Of a stretch of DNA of 17,507 nucleotides, positions 7,916 to 15,668 are shown in pieces (position 1 is the first letter of the stretch; every line of letters begins with the position of its first letter). The DNA comes from an uncultured Bacteroidota bacterium (GTDB lineage Bacteria; Bacteroidota; Bacteroidia; Chitinophagales; Chitinophagaceae). The notes beneath the pieces were generated by a model, which saw only the letters and a program-made list of their open reading frames with translations, did not search any database and was not told the origin of the DNA. Both the position numbers and the translations under genes were made by a program. The stretch covers positions 1 through 17,507 of the forward strand of contig CAJATB010000134.1 of NCBI GenBank assembly GCA_903944755.1, written 5' to 3'.

Positions 7916-9145
7916 ATGGCAATAATCAGACCTTTTGAAGCGCTTCGTCCGCAAGCACAATTAGCAAAGCAAGTAGCAAGCAAACCTTATGATGTATTAA
8001 ATAGTGTTGAGGCGAAACACGAGGCAGTAGGAAATGCATTTTCATTTTTACATATTACAAAAAGCGAAATTGATTTACCAGAATCAACCGATTCGCATAG
8101 TCAAACAGTTTACGATTTAGCATTAGAAAACCTAAATGCATTTTTACAAAGGGAGGTATTGTTTAAAGAATCTAAACCTTGTTATTATATATATCAATTA
8201 ATAATGGATGGTCGTGCGCAAACTGGATTAGTATGTGTAAGTAGTATTGATGATTATAATAATGACATTATAAAGAAACACGAATTCACGCGTCCAGCAA
8301 AAGAACAAGACAGGATTAATCATATTAAAACTACGGGTGCACAAACCGGGAATGTGTTTTTAGCTTACCGTAATCAGGTTTCCATTGACACTTTAATTGA
8401 AAAGTGGAAAACCAATAAAAGCCCTGTGTACGACTTTACTGCCGATGACGGAATACAACACACTATTTGGGCGGTAACCGATTCTACTATTATTGACACC
8501 ATTACCAATTTATTCGACACAGAAGTGCCTTTTACTTATATCGCCGACGGTCACCATAGGGCCGCATCTGCAGCCAAGGTAAAAATAGCGCTAGGCGAAA
8601 AAGCAACCCCCGCGGCCGATTACTTCCTAACTACGCTATTCCCTTCTAACCAATTGCATATCATGGACTACAACCGTGTAGTAAAGGATTTGAATGGCCA
8701 TACAGCAGCCGATTTTATCGCAGCATTACAACATGATTTTGATGTGCAAGTACAAGAAGCAGTCTATAAGCCAGTTAGTTTACACAGTTTTGGTATGTAT
8801 ATTAATAAAACTTGGTATGCTTTAAACGCAAAGGAAGGAACTTTTACAAACGACCCTATTGGCATATTGGACGTAACTATATTGTCTAATAATATTTTAT
8901 CAAAATTATTAGGGATACAGGACCAACGTACCGACAATCGTGTCGATTTTGTTGGCGGAATTCGCGGATTGGCTGAATTAGAAAAACGCGTGGACAGTGG
9001 CGAAATGGCTGCAGCGTTTAGTTTGTATCCAGTGACTATTGACCAGTTATTTAATATTGCCGACGCAGGGGAAGTAATGCCACCAAAAAGTACTTGGTTT
9101 GAACCCAAGCTAAGAGACGGGTTATTAACTCATTTGATATATTAA
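7916..9145 (+). CDS. DUF1015 family protein
   Basis: Soluble protein of the DUF1015 family, no experimentally firm function known to me. All family landmarks are present in the 409 residues: IRPFEALRP at 4-12, PYDVLNS at 24-30, KHEFTRPAKEQDR at 121-133, YIADGHHRAASAA at 208-220 and the C-terminal MPPKSTWFEPKLRDGL at 388-403. Length is typical, so the gene looks intact. In Bacteroidota this gene commonly lies with serA and serC, which points to serine or phosphoserine metabolism; here it follows serC by 170 bases with its own possible promoter. The DGHHR motif resembles the GxxR nucleotide-binding motif of ParB/sulfiredoxin-fold proteins, some of which are serine kinases, but that link is inference. 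The stop is tripled in frame: TAA TAA TGA. Confidence 0.93.
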   Translation: MAIIRPFEALRPQAQLAKQVASKPYDVLNSVEAKHEAVGNAFSFLHITKSEIDLPESTDSHSQTVYDLALENLNAFLQREVLFKESKPCYYIYQLIMDGRAQTGLVCVSSIDDYNNDIIKKHEFTRPAKEQDRINHIKTTGAQTGNVFLAYRNQVSIDTLIEKWKTNKSPVYDFTADDGIQHTIWAVTDSTIIDTITNLFDTEVPFTYIADGHHRAASAAKVKIALGEKATPAADYFLTTLFPSNQLHIMDYNRVVKDLNGHTAADFIAALQHDFDVQVQEAVYKPVSLHSFGMYINKTWYALNAKEGTFTNDPIGILDVTILSNNILSKLLGIQDQRTDNRVDFVGGIRGLAELEKRVDSGEMAAAFSLYPVTIDQLFNIADAGEVMPPKSTWFEPKLRDGLLTHLIY

Positions 9146-9158
9146 TAATGAATAATGG

Positions 9159-9178
9159 TTCCGCTATAATAAGCGGAA
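9159..9178 (+). other. Short GC-rich hairpin after the DUF1015 gene
   Basis: TTCCGCT (9159-9165) and AGCGGAA (9172-9178) form a perfect 7-bp stem around a 6-base loop, 13 bases past the DUF1015 stop. There is no following T-run, so it is not a standard terminator by itself; it could protect the transcript 3' end upstream of the stronger hairpin at 9219. Confidence 0.4.
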
Positions 9179-9218
9179 GGGCTATTTAAAAGCAATTACA
9201 GTAACGTTTATTATATTT

Positions 9219-9248
9219 AAAATCCAATCTAAAAAGGTTGGATTTTTT
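9219..9248 (+). terminator. Intrinsic terminator after the DUF1015 gene
   Basis: AAAATCCAATCT (9219-9230) pairs with AGGTTGGATTTT (9235-9246) over 12 bp with one G-T pair around an AAAA loop, and the T-run continues to 9248 (six T in a row). It ends about 66 bases before the acyl-CoA synthetase ATG, so that gene needs its own promoter. Confidence 0.8.
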
Positions 9249-9314
9249 ATTAGGTAGAATTCTTTTTTTTCTGCGTGTATTTATGTACTTTGTTACCACA
9301 ATATTGCTTAACAT

Positions 9315-11096
9315 ATGGAGTGCAAAAGACTATTCGATTGTATCGAACATCAATTACAACATTTTCCCAAACAGGATATGTTGGCAGCCAAAGAAAACGG
9401 CGTGTGGAGAAAATATGCAACCGAGGAAATTGCACAAATTGTAAATGAAACAAGTGCAGGTTTATTAAACCTTGGTTTGTCTGCAAACGATCTTACACCC
9501 GAGGGAAGTGATAAAATTGCTATCATCAGTGGCAATAGGCCTGAATGGTTAATGGCCGATATGGCTGCACAACAAATTGGAGTAATTTGGGTGCCTGTAT
9601 ATCCAACAACAAATCCCTTAGAACTTGTTTTTATATTAAACGATGCAGCAGTAAAGTATATGTTCGTGAGCAATTTTGAACTATACCAAAAAGTAATGTC
9701 CATAAAGGACCAAGTGCCTTGTTTAAAGGAATTATACACTTTTGACCATATACAAGGTGCAAAGCATTGGAGCGAGCTAAGAGTTAATGATACAAGTGCT
9801 TTGGAGAAAGTAGAAGCCATTAAAAAAACAATTCCTGTTGAACAAGTTGCCACCTTTATATATACCTCAGGAACAACGGGTACGCCTAAAGGAGTAATGT
9901 TAACGCATCAGAGTATTTATTTTAATTTGTATTCAGGAAAAGCAAGTTTTCCTTTCCCCGATGCGCCCGAGCAAAAAGTACTAAGCTTTTTACCACTGAA
10001 TCATATTTTCGAGAAAGTAGCTTCCTATATTTATATGTATAGCGGCATGAGTGTTTATTATGCCGAATCACTTGACACTATCGGAGAAAATTTATTAGAA
10101 ATAAAGCCCGATGGTTTTTCAACAGTACCTAGGTTATTAGAAAAAGTGTTTGAAAAAATAATGATCAAGGGGGAACAATTGTCTGGTATAAAACGAACAT
10201 TGTTTTATTGGGCAGTTGCCTTAGGTGAAAAGTACGACAACATGGTTCCGGGTAGTTGGTGGTACAGGACACAACTAAAAATTGCGAATAAAATTATATT
10301 CTCCAAATGGCGCGAAGGCTTAGGAGGCAATGTTAAATTCATTGTAACAGGTGGTGCAGCATGTCAGGTAAAATTATTACGCATATTCAATGCAGCACAA
10401 ATACCTGTATTCGAAGGCTATGGTCCAACCGAAAACAGTCCAATTATAAGTATTAATTTGAATCGTCCTGGTGGCACCAAGTTTGGTACAGTAGGCCATG
10501 TGATACAGGGGGTTGAATTAAAATTACAACCCGACGGTGAAATATGTGTAGCAGGCCCAAGCGTAATGAAGGGCTATTACAAGCGCCCCGATTTAACAGC
10601 CGAAACTATTATTGACGGATGGTTGCATACAGGAGATATTGGCGAATTAATTGATGGCAAATATTTAAAAATAACCGATCGTAAAAAGGAATTATTTAAA
10701 ACAAGTGGCGGAAAATATGTAGCACCTCAACCTATCGAAAACAAAATGAAAGAAAGTCCTTTCATTGAACAAATTGTATTGGTGGGAGATAATAAAAAGT
10801 TTGTGAGCGCCTTAATAGTTCCGGGATTTTCAAAATTGAAAGAATGGGCAAAACAACATGGTATTGAATATAAGAACAACGAGTATATAGCAAAACATCC
10901 AATGGTGAATGCATTAATATCGGACGAAGTAGAAGTATACAATCGTTTTTTCAATCCAGTAGAACAGGTTAAAAAATTCACCTTATTGTCACGTGAATTT
11001 ACTATTGACAATGCAGAATTAACACCGAAACTAAGTGTTAGAAGAAAAAATGTATTGGAAAACTTTGCAAAGGAAGTGGAAGAAATGTATAAGTAA
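9315..11096 (+). CDS. Long-chain acyl-CoA synthetase (AMP-forming fatty acid-CoA ligase, FAA1/COG1022 type)
   Basis: Activates fatty acids: ATP and the acid form an acyl-adenylate, then coenzyme A displaces AMP. It supports fatty-acid uptake, recycling or degradation at the cytoplasmic face of the membrane. The 593 residues carry the AMP-binding P-loop YTSGTTGTPKGVMLTH (183-198), the FLPLNHIFEK stretch (225-234), VTGGAA (344-349), the adenine motif GYGPTENSP (368-376), GWLHTGDIGEL (435-445) and the hinge KITDRKKELFKTSGGKYVAP (452-471). The C-terminal catalytic motif reads ELTPKLSVRRK (568-578); family members usually have lysine where S574 stands here. The ATG at 9315 follows a possible but poor -7 element (GTACTTTG, 9285-9292). 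It stands alone between two terminator-like hairpins. Chain-length preference cannot be read from sequence. Confidence 0.95.
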   Translation: MECKRLFDCIEHQLQHFPKQDMLAAKENGVWRKYATEEIAQIVNETSAGLLNLGLSANDLTPEGSDKIAIISGNRPEWLMADMAAQQIGVIWVPVYPTTNPLELVFILNDAAVKYMFVSNFELYQKVMSIKDQVPCLKELYTFDHIQGAKHWSELRVNDTSALEKVEAIKKTIPVEQVATFIYTSGTTGTPKGVMLTHQSIYFNLYSGKASFPFPDAPEQKVLSFLPLNHIFEKVASYIYMYSGMSVYYAESLDTIGENLLEIKPDGFSTVPRLLEKVFEKIMIKGEQLSGIKRTLFYWAVALGEKYDNMVPGSWWYRTQLKIANKIIFSKWREGLGGNVKFIVTGGAACQVKLLRIFNAAQIPVFEGYGPTENSPIISINLNRPGGTKFGTVGHVIQGVELKLQPDGEICVAGPSVMKGYYKRPDLTAETIIDGWLHTGDIGELIDGKYLKITDRKKELFKTSGGKYVAPQPIENKMKESPFIEQIVLVGDNKKFVSALIVPGFSKLKEWAKQHGIEYKNNEYIAKHPMVNALISDEVEVYNRFFNPVEQVKKFTLLSREFTIDNAELTPKLSVRRKNVLENFAKEVEEMYK

Positions 11097-11117
11097 ACCC
11101 TATAATAATATTTAGCG

Positions 11118-11150
11118 AAAGCCCTGTGAGTGAATACTTACGGGGCTTTT
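11118..11150 (+). terminator. Intrinsic terminator after the acyl-CoA synthetase gene
   Basis: AAAGCCCTGTGAGT (11118-11131) and ACTTACGGGGCTTT (11136-11149) pair over 14 bp, including two G-T pairs, around a GAAT loop, and are followed by one more T. It lies 21 bases after the stop. The T-run is short but the stem is strong. Confidence 0.8.
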
Positions 11151-11190
11151 AGTTAGTGCTAGCTCAATTATTTATAAGCGTAGGCTGTAA

Positions 11191-11238
11191 TAATAGTATT
11201 ACACTTAATTTAATTAATAGTAGCACACTTAATTTATT
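11191..11238. repeat. Two tandem copies of a 24-bp AT-rich unit
   Basis: Bases 11191-11214 and 11215-11238 match at 21 of 24 positions and share an exact ACACTTAATTTA core (11201-11212 and 11225-11236). The repeat lies between the 3' ends of two convergent genes. No function is evident; a past slippage duplication is the simplest reading. Confidence 0.75.
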
Positions 11239-11257
11239 GCAAACAGAAGGCTTAAAA

Positions 11258-12832
11258 TTACGAATGCTTAGATACTAAAAACTTTTCTTTAATAATACTT
11301 TGTACGTCCTTGTCTTGAATTTTACTTTCAAGCCAAGAAATAATATCAAGATACATGAAGGCGCGGCTTTCTAATTTGTTTTTCTCAAGTGGCTGCAGGG
11401 TGGCCAACAATTCAGTGAAGGATTGTTTAATCATTATTTTTTGTTCAGGCGCATTAGGGTTGGCTGCAACACGTTGAATTGATTTTCTTAAAAAATTAAA
11501 TAGCACTTCTTCAACAGTACTTAAGTTTTTCATTTTGGCCATAAAACGGTAAACCGATTTGGACAAGTAACTCACCACGTCCATATTACCTATTTCATAG
11601 TGGGCAATTAAGTGAAGTAAACGTGCATAGCATTGTAAATCATCGCGTAGGTTAAGTTTCCAATTAATTATTTTATTAAGGTAATCAATTGATTTTTCGG
11701 GTTGCCCAGCGCCAAAATACAGGGAGGCAATTTTGTAGTAAAACACAAGCACACGGTGGCTATCCATGTATAATTCAATTTCTTTTAATTGTGCTTCCAT
11801 TGCCGGAATCATGGTAAGCCCTTCACTAAAGCTACCTTCTAAAAAGTGTTTATTAATTTTCGCAATGTATAAATAAACAAAGGACTGAATTAAATTATTC
11901 TTATTGTTAAGTACAATAGGCGTGTTACTATAGTCTTCTAAAATAGTAATGGTTTCGTTTAGTTTTACAAAGTTTTTTAAATCAAAATGAGAAGTAATTA
12001 AATTGTGCAACCCTTTTACATACTGGGCAGTTTCCACCATTTTCATGTTTTCTTCTTTATCAAAAAGGTCCACCCATTTTTGACTATATCTATAGTGTAA
12101 TAAAAAATCTTGCGTAATAAAACCATACCAACAATGACATTGGTACCTGTAAAGCCTTTCATAGAAGCCTTTTGAGGACTTAACTAGTTCTAATATGGGA
12201 TCTTGCATTAAAGCATCAAGCGCAATTCTGTCTTCTTGGTTACGTGCGTGACCATGCTGTATATACCAACCGTAAAGTTGCAAGGAAAGGTTTGATGTTT
12301 TTGCAATTAAAACTAAACGTTCATTCACGTCGTCAATTTCTTCACTTAATTGTTTAGCGCGGTCTTGTATACTTCGTGTAATATGTAGAGACTCTATTTT
12401 CTTTTCTAAAAACAAAACTTGTAATAAATAAGTTACTTGGTTGTTTTGTTTAGTGAGTGTTTTAATTTTTTCAAGCAAACGTAAACTTTGTAAGTATAAA
12501 CCCTTGTTGTATAAAATTTTAGCATGGTCTAGTTGCTCATGAATTTGCAAATCAATATTCTCACTTTGCTTTACAATTCTAAGGCTAGACAAAAGTTGGT
12601 CGTATAAATGTGCCTTAAGGTTGGACAGTTGTTGTTTTTGCAGGGACTCGTTTTTACGGAGTAAATCGTCCTCGTCGTAGTCCTTCATTTTGTCCAGGGC
12701 ATCAAAAAGCTGGACAATTTTCAGGTCAGCCGACGCGGAATTGCGCTTCATATATAGTTTGAAGTTGCGTTTCTCGGCCCTTTCAAGGGACTTAACCAAA
12801 ATAAATAAAGCGTCCGTGCTTAAGTTGGGCAT
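11258..12832 (-). CDS. Helical-repeat protein of unknown function (524 residues)
   Basis: I cannot assign a function. The 524-residue product has no signal peptide, no membrane helix and no recognisable catalytic motif. The N-terminus contains the phrases LVKSLERAEKRNFKLYMKRN (12-31) and LSNLKAHLYDQLLSSLRIVK (69-88), which I associate with hypothetical proteins common in Bacteroidota. The remainder is a chain of amphipathic helices with TPR-like spacing, for example AKILYNKGLYLQSLRLLEKI (104-123) and IASLYFGAGQPEKSIDYLNK (about 366-385), so a scaffold or protein-binding role is plausible. The ATG at 12832 is the first in frame, and no clear promoter was found upstream. It diverges from leuA across 245 bases, and it converges with the acyl-CoA synthetase gene on the other side. 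Base composition matches its neighbours, with no sign of recent transfer. Confidence 0.85.
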   Translation of the reverse strand: MPNLSTDALFILVKSLERAEKRNFKLYMKRNSASADLKIVQLFDALDKMKDYDEDDLLRKNESLQKQQLSNLKAHLYDQLLSSLRIVKQSENIDLQIHEQLDHAKILYNKGLYLQSLRLLEKIKTLTKQNNQVTYLLQVLFLEKKIESLHITRSIQDRAKQLSEEIDDVNERLVLIAKTSNLSLQLYGWYIQHGHARNQEDRIALDALMQDPILELVKSSKGFYERLYRYQCHCWYGFITQDFLLHYRYSQKWVDLFDKEENMKMVETAQYVKGLHNLITSHFDLKNFVKLNETITILEDYSNTPIVLNNKNNLIQSFVYLYIAKINKHFLEGSFSEGLTMIPAMEAQLKEIELYMDSHRVLVFYYKIASLYFGAGQPEKSIDYLNKIINWKLNLRDDLQCYARLLHLIAHYEIGNMDVVSYLSKSVYRFMAKMKNLSTVEEVLFNFLRKSIQRVAANPNAPEQKIMIKQSFTELLATLQPLEKNKLESRAFMYLDIISWLESKIQDKDVQSIIKEKFLVSKHS

Positions 12833-12952
12833 CGTAGCTGATTTAGGTTTAAGTTACTGAAAACCAGTAGTTTAATCAAATAATAATAGGCTTACACGTT
12901 GTAAAATAGCCATAATTATGACTCAAAATACTAGCACATTATGGGTAAATTT

Positions 12953-12985
12953 ATACAATATACGGGCGAAAAGCCCGTTTTGTAT
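12953..12985 (+). terminator. Terminator-like hairpin in the leucine operon leader (possible attenuator)
   Basis: ACGGGC (12962-12967) and GCCCGT (12973-12978) form a 6-bp GC-rich stem around GAAAA, followed directly by a T-run (TTTT at 12978-12981). Outer arms ATACAA (12953-12958) and TTGTAT (12980-12985) can extend it across a small internal loop. The neighbouring gene on the left points away, so the only downstream gene this orientation could control is leuA, 92 bases on. Attenuation is inferred; no leucine-rich leader peptide or canonical promoter is visible. Confidence 0.5.
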
Positions 12986-13055
12986 CTATAACCTATTCAG
13001 AATCAAGGTAATAATGTGTCAAAGGATCCCCTAAAAACACTAAAAATTACCCAAA

Positions 13056-13085
13056 ATGAATAAAAAACGCATTAACGATGAGTAA
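13056..13085 (+). CDS. Possible 9-codon upstream ORF overlapping the leuA start
   Basis: ATG at 13056 opens MNKKRINDE and stops at TAA 13083-13085, overlapping the leuA start codon by 8 bases in another frame. It could couple initiation at leuA to termination of the short ORF. It contains no leucine codon, so it is not a classic leucine attenuator peptide. It may be chance. Confidence 0.25.
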   Translation: MNKKRINDE

Positions 13086-14232
13086 AAAGGTTTTCATTTT
13101 CGACACCACATTAAGGGATGGTGAACAAGTTCCAGGTTGTAAGTTAAATACAAAGGAAAAACTAGTACTCGCATTAAGGTTAGAGGAATTAGGAGTGGAC
13201 ATATTAGAGGCGGGATTTCCTGTTTCAAGCCCTGGTGACTTTGAGTCGGTGAACCAAATAGCAAAAGCATTAAAAAATACTGTTGTTTGTGGTTTAACTA
13301 GGGCGGTGCAAAAGGATATCGAAGTTGCAGCTGAAGCTTTAAAACCAGCAAAGCGATTTAGGATACATACAGGAATAGGCACATCCGATTTACATATAAA
13401 ATATAAGTTCAATTCAAATAAGGAAGAAATAATTGAACGTGCAGTGAAGGCAGTTGCTATGGCTAGAAATTTTACCGACGATGTTGAATTTTATGCGGAA
13501 GACGCAGGCCGAACCGACAATGAATATTTAGCAAGGGTAATTGAGGCTGTTATAAAAGCAGGCGCAACTACTTTAAATATACCCGATACCACAGGTTATT
13601 GTTTGCCTTACCAGTATCAAGCAAAAATGGAGTACTTGGTAAACAATGTAAAGGGAATTGAAAATGCAATTTTATCATGTCATTGTCATAACGATTTAGG
13701 ATTAGCCACTGCCAATTCAATTGCTGGAGTAATGGGTGGTGCGCGACAAATAGAATGTACCATAAACGGTTTGGGAGAACGCGCAGGAAATACTGCATTG
13801 GAAGAAGTGGTGATGATATTAAACCAACACAAGGACTTAGGTTATTACACACATATAAATCCTACTTTATTAAATCCAATAAGTAGGGAGGTTTCTGATG
13901 TCATGCGTATGCAAGTTCAACCCAACAAAGCTATTGTAGGAGCAAATGCATTTTCACATTCATCAGGAATTCATCAGGATGGTTTTTTAAAGGAAGCGCA
14001 AACCTATGAAATTATAAACCCTGCCGAAGTTGGCGCCGAGGACAGTAAAATAGTACTAACAGCAAGAAGCGGAAGAAGCGCACTAGCGTTCCGTTTGCAC
14101 AAGTTGGGGTATGAATTTACCCGCAACGACATTGATGCATTATACGGCATATTTACAGAAGTGGCAGACAAAATGAAAGAAGTAAAAGAAGCGGATTTAA
14201 AAATAATGGCCGACAACTTTAGCAAAAAATAA
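13078..14232 (+). CDS. leuA: 2-isopropylmalate synthase, short form without the regulatory domain
   Basis: First committed step of leucine synthesis: acetyl-CoA condenses with 2-oxoisovalerate to give 2-isopropylmalate. The 384 residues cover the metal-dependent TIM barrel: FDTTLRDGEQVPG (8-20) with the arginine and aspartate of the active site, EAGFPVSSPGD (44-54), the HxH metal ligands H202 and H204 in LSCHCHNDLGLATANS, and NGLGERAGNT (230-239). The linker helices with SHSSGIHQDG (293-302) follow. It ends soon after, with no C-terminal leucine-binding dimer domain, which takes usual LeuA proteins past 500 residues. Short forms occur in Bacteroidota. An in-frame TGA at 13057 leaves ATG 13078 as the only start. 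The three following leu genes secure the assignment over homocitrate or citramalate synthase. The stop is doubled, TAA TAA. Confidence 0.93.
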   Translation: MSKKVFIFDTTLRDGEQVPGCKLNTKEKLVLALRLEELGVDILEAGFPVSSPGDFESVNQIAKALKNTVVCGLTRAVQKDIEVAAEALKPAKRFRIHTGIGTSDLHIKYKFNSNKEEIIERAVKAVAMARNFTDDVEFYAEDAGRTDNEYLARVIEAVIKAGATTLNIPDTTGYCLPYQYQAKMEYLVNNVKGIENAILSCHCHNDLGLATANSIAGVMGGARQIECTINGLGERAGNTALEEVVMILNQHKDLGYYTHINPTLLNPISREVSDVMRMQVQPNKAIVGANAFSHSSGIHQDGFLKEAQTYEIINPAEVGAEDSKIVLTARSGRSALAFRLHKLGYEFTRNDIDALYGIFTEVADKMKEVKEADLKIMADNFSKK

Positions 14233-14264
14233 TAAAAAGTACCAGCTACTAATAAAACAGAAAA

Positions 14265-15668
14265 ATGGGAAATACAATATTTGATAAAATTTGGGACAAG
14301 CATGTTGTGAAGACAATTGAAGATGGTCCATCGGTATTATATATCGACAAGCATTTTATACATGAGGTAACAAGTCCACAAGCATTTAGTGGAATAGAAA
14401 AACGCGGTGCAAAATTATTTCGACCAAAACAAATAGTTGCCACTGCCGACCACAATGTTCCCACGCTGCATCAGGAATTACCCATTGCCGATGCTTTATC
14501 ACGTTTCCAAGTAGACACCTTAATAGACAATTGCAAAAAACATGGTATTGAATTATATGGGCTAGGACATAAGCACCAAGGAATTGTGCATGTAATAGGG
14601 CCTGAACTTGGTATTACCCAACCGGGTATGACTATTGTGTGTGGCGACAGCCATACAAGTACGCATGGTGCATTTGGTTCAGTAGCGTTTGGCATAGGAA
14701 CAAGTGAAGTTGAAATGGTATTCGCTTCACAATGTATTATGCAAACAAAACCAAAAGCAATGCGCATAAATATTGACGGTGAATTGCACAAGGGAGTTGT
14801 ATCTAAAGACATTATTTTATATATCATAGCAAAAATATCAGCAAGTGGTGCTACGGGTTATTTTGTTGAATATGCAGGCTCGGCAATTCGTGCATTAAGT
14901 ATGGAAGCAAGAATGACCATTTGTAATATGAGTATAGAAATGGGAGCGCGTGGCGGCATGATAGCACCCGACCAAACTACATTCGATTATATGGAAGGAC
15001 GTTTGTTTGCACCAAAGGGAGCCGAATGGGATGCAAAACTTGCGCAGTGGAAGGAACTGTATACCGACGCAGACGCCAAATTTGATATGGAAATAAATAT
15101 CAATGCACAGGATATTGAACCAATGATTACTTATGGAACAAACCCAGGCATGGGATTGTCGGTAACAGGTAAAGTGCCCACGCTAGAAAGCATCACCGAC
15201 CCTACCGAAAAACAAAATTTCGAAAAGGCAATGAAGTATATGGGTTTGACACCGGGCCAAACATTATTAGGCATGCCGGTACAACATGTGTTTATAGGTT
15301 CATGTACAAATTCACGTATCGAAGATTTTAGGTTGGTGGCAAGTATTATAAAAGGAAAACAAAAGGACCCGAATGTAAAAACATTGGTTGTGCCAGGGTC
15401 ACAAGAAGTAGCAAAACAAATAAAGGCCGAAGGGTTGGATAAAATATTTGAAGCAGCGGGTATTGAAATAAGACAAGCGGGATGTAGTGCTTGTTTGGGA
15501 ATGAATGAAGATAAAATTCCAGCGGGTGAATATTGTATTAGTACAAGTAACCGAAATTTTGAAGGGCGTCAGGGTGCAGGAGCAAGAACCATGCTAGTGA
15601 GTCCGTTAACAGCGGCGGCTGCATTGTTAACTGGGAAAATTAGTGATATAAGAACCATGTTAAACTAG
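14265..15668 (+). CDS. leuC: 3-isopropylmalate dehydratase, large subunit
   Basis: With LeuD forms isopropylmalate isomerase, which converts 2-isopropylmalate to 3-isopropylmalate through 2-isopropylmaleate using a [4Fe-4S] cluster. The 467 residues match the family length closely. The cluster cysteines are C347 in FIGSCTNSRIEDFR and C407/C410 in AGCSACLGMN. Other aconitase-family landmarks are DKIWDKHVV (7-15), ATADHNVPT (59-67), CGDSHTSTHGAFG (126-138), GTSEVE (145-150) and the C-terminal STSNRNFEGRQG (426-437). It starts 32 bases after the leuA stop with an A-rich leader and no Shine-Dalgarno. The natural stop TAG is followed in frame by TAG, TGA and TAA, an unusual run of four stops ending at 15677. 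Confidence 0.98.
   Translation: MGNTIFDKIWDKHVVKTIEDGPSVLYIDKHFIHEVTSPQAFSGIEKRGAKLFRPKQIVATADHNVPTLHQELPIADALSRFQVDTLIDNCKKHGIELYGLGHKHQGIVHVIGPELGITQPGMTIVCGDSHTSTHGAFGSVAFGIGTSEVEMVFASQCIMQTKPKAMRINIDGELHKGVVSKDIILYIIAKISASGATGYFVEYAGSAIRALSMEARMTICNMSIEMGARGGMIAPDQTTFDYMEGRLFAPKGAEWDAKLAQWKELYTDADAKFDMEININAQDIEPMITYGTNPGMGLSVTGKVPTLESITDPTEKQNFEKAMKYMGLTPGQTLLGMPVQHVFIGSCTNSRIEDFRLVASIIKGKQKDPNVKTLVVPGSQEVAKQIKAEGLDKIFEAAGIEIRQAGCSACLGMNEDKIPAGEYCISTSNRNFEGRQGAGARTMLVSPLTAAAALLTGKISDIRTMLN

Noticed and set aside
9350..9853. 167-codon minus-strand frame inside the acyl-CoA synthetase gene
   Set aside because: Antisense shadow of a gene whose motifs are all on the plus strand; the translation resembles no family.
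12911..12920. Perfect 10-bp palindrome CATAATTATG, and TACTG/CAGTA inverted repeat at 12855-12869, as operators upstream of leuA
   Set aside because: Both are short and AT-rich or weakly paired, with no promoter to place them against.
12918..13034. 38-codon ORF covering the leu leader hairpin, considered as a leucine leader peptide
   Set aside because: Only 3 of 38 codons are leucine and they are scattered, so it cannot act as a classic leucine-sensing peptide. Its frame simply crosses the hairpin.
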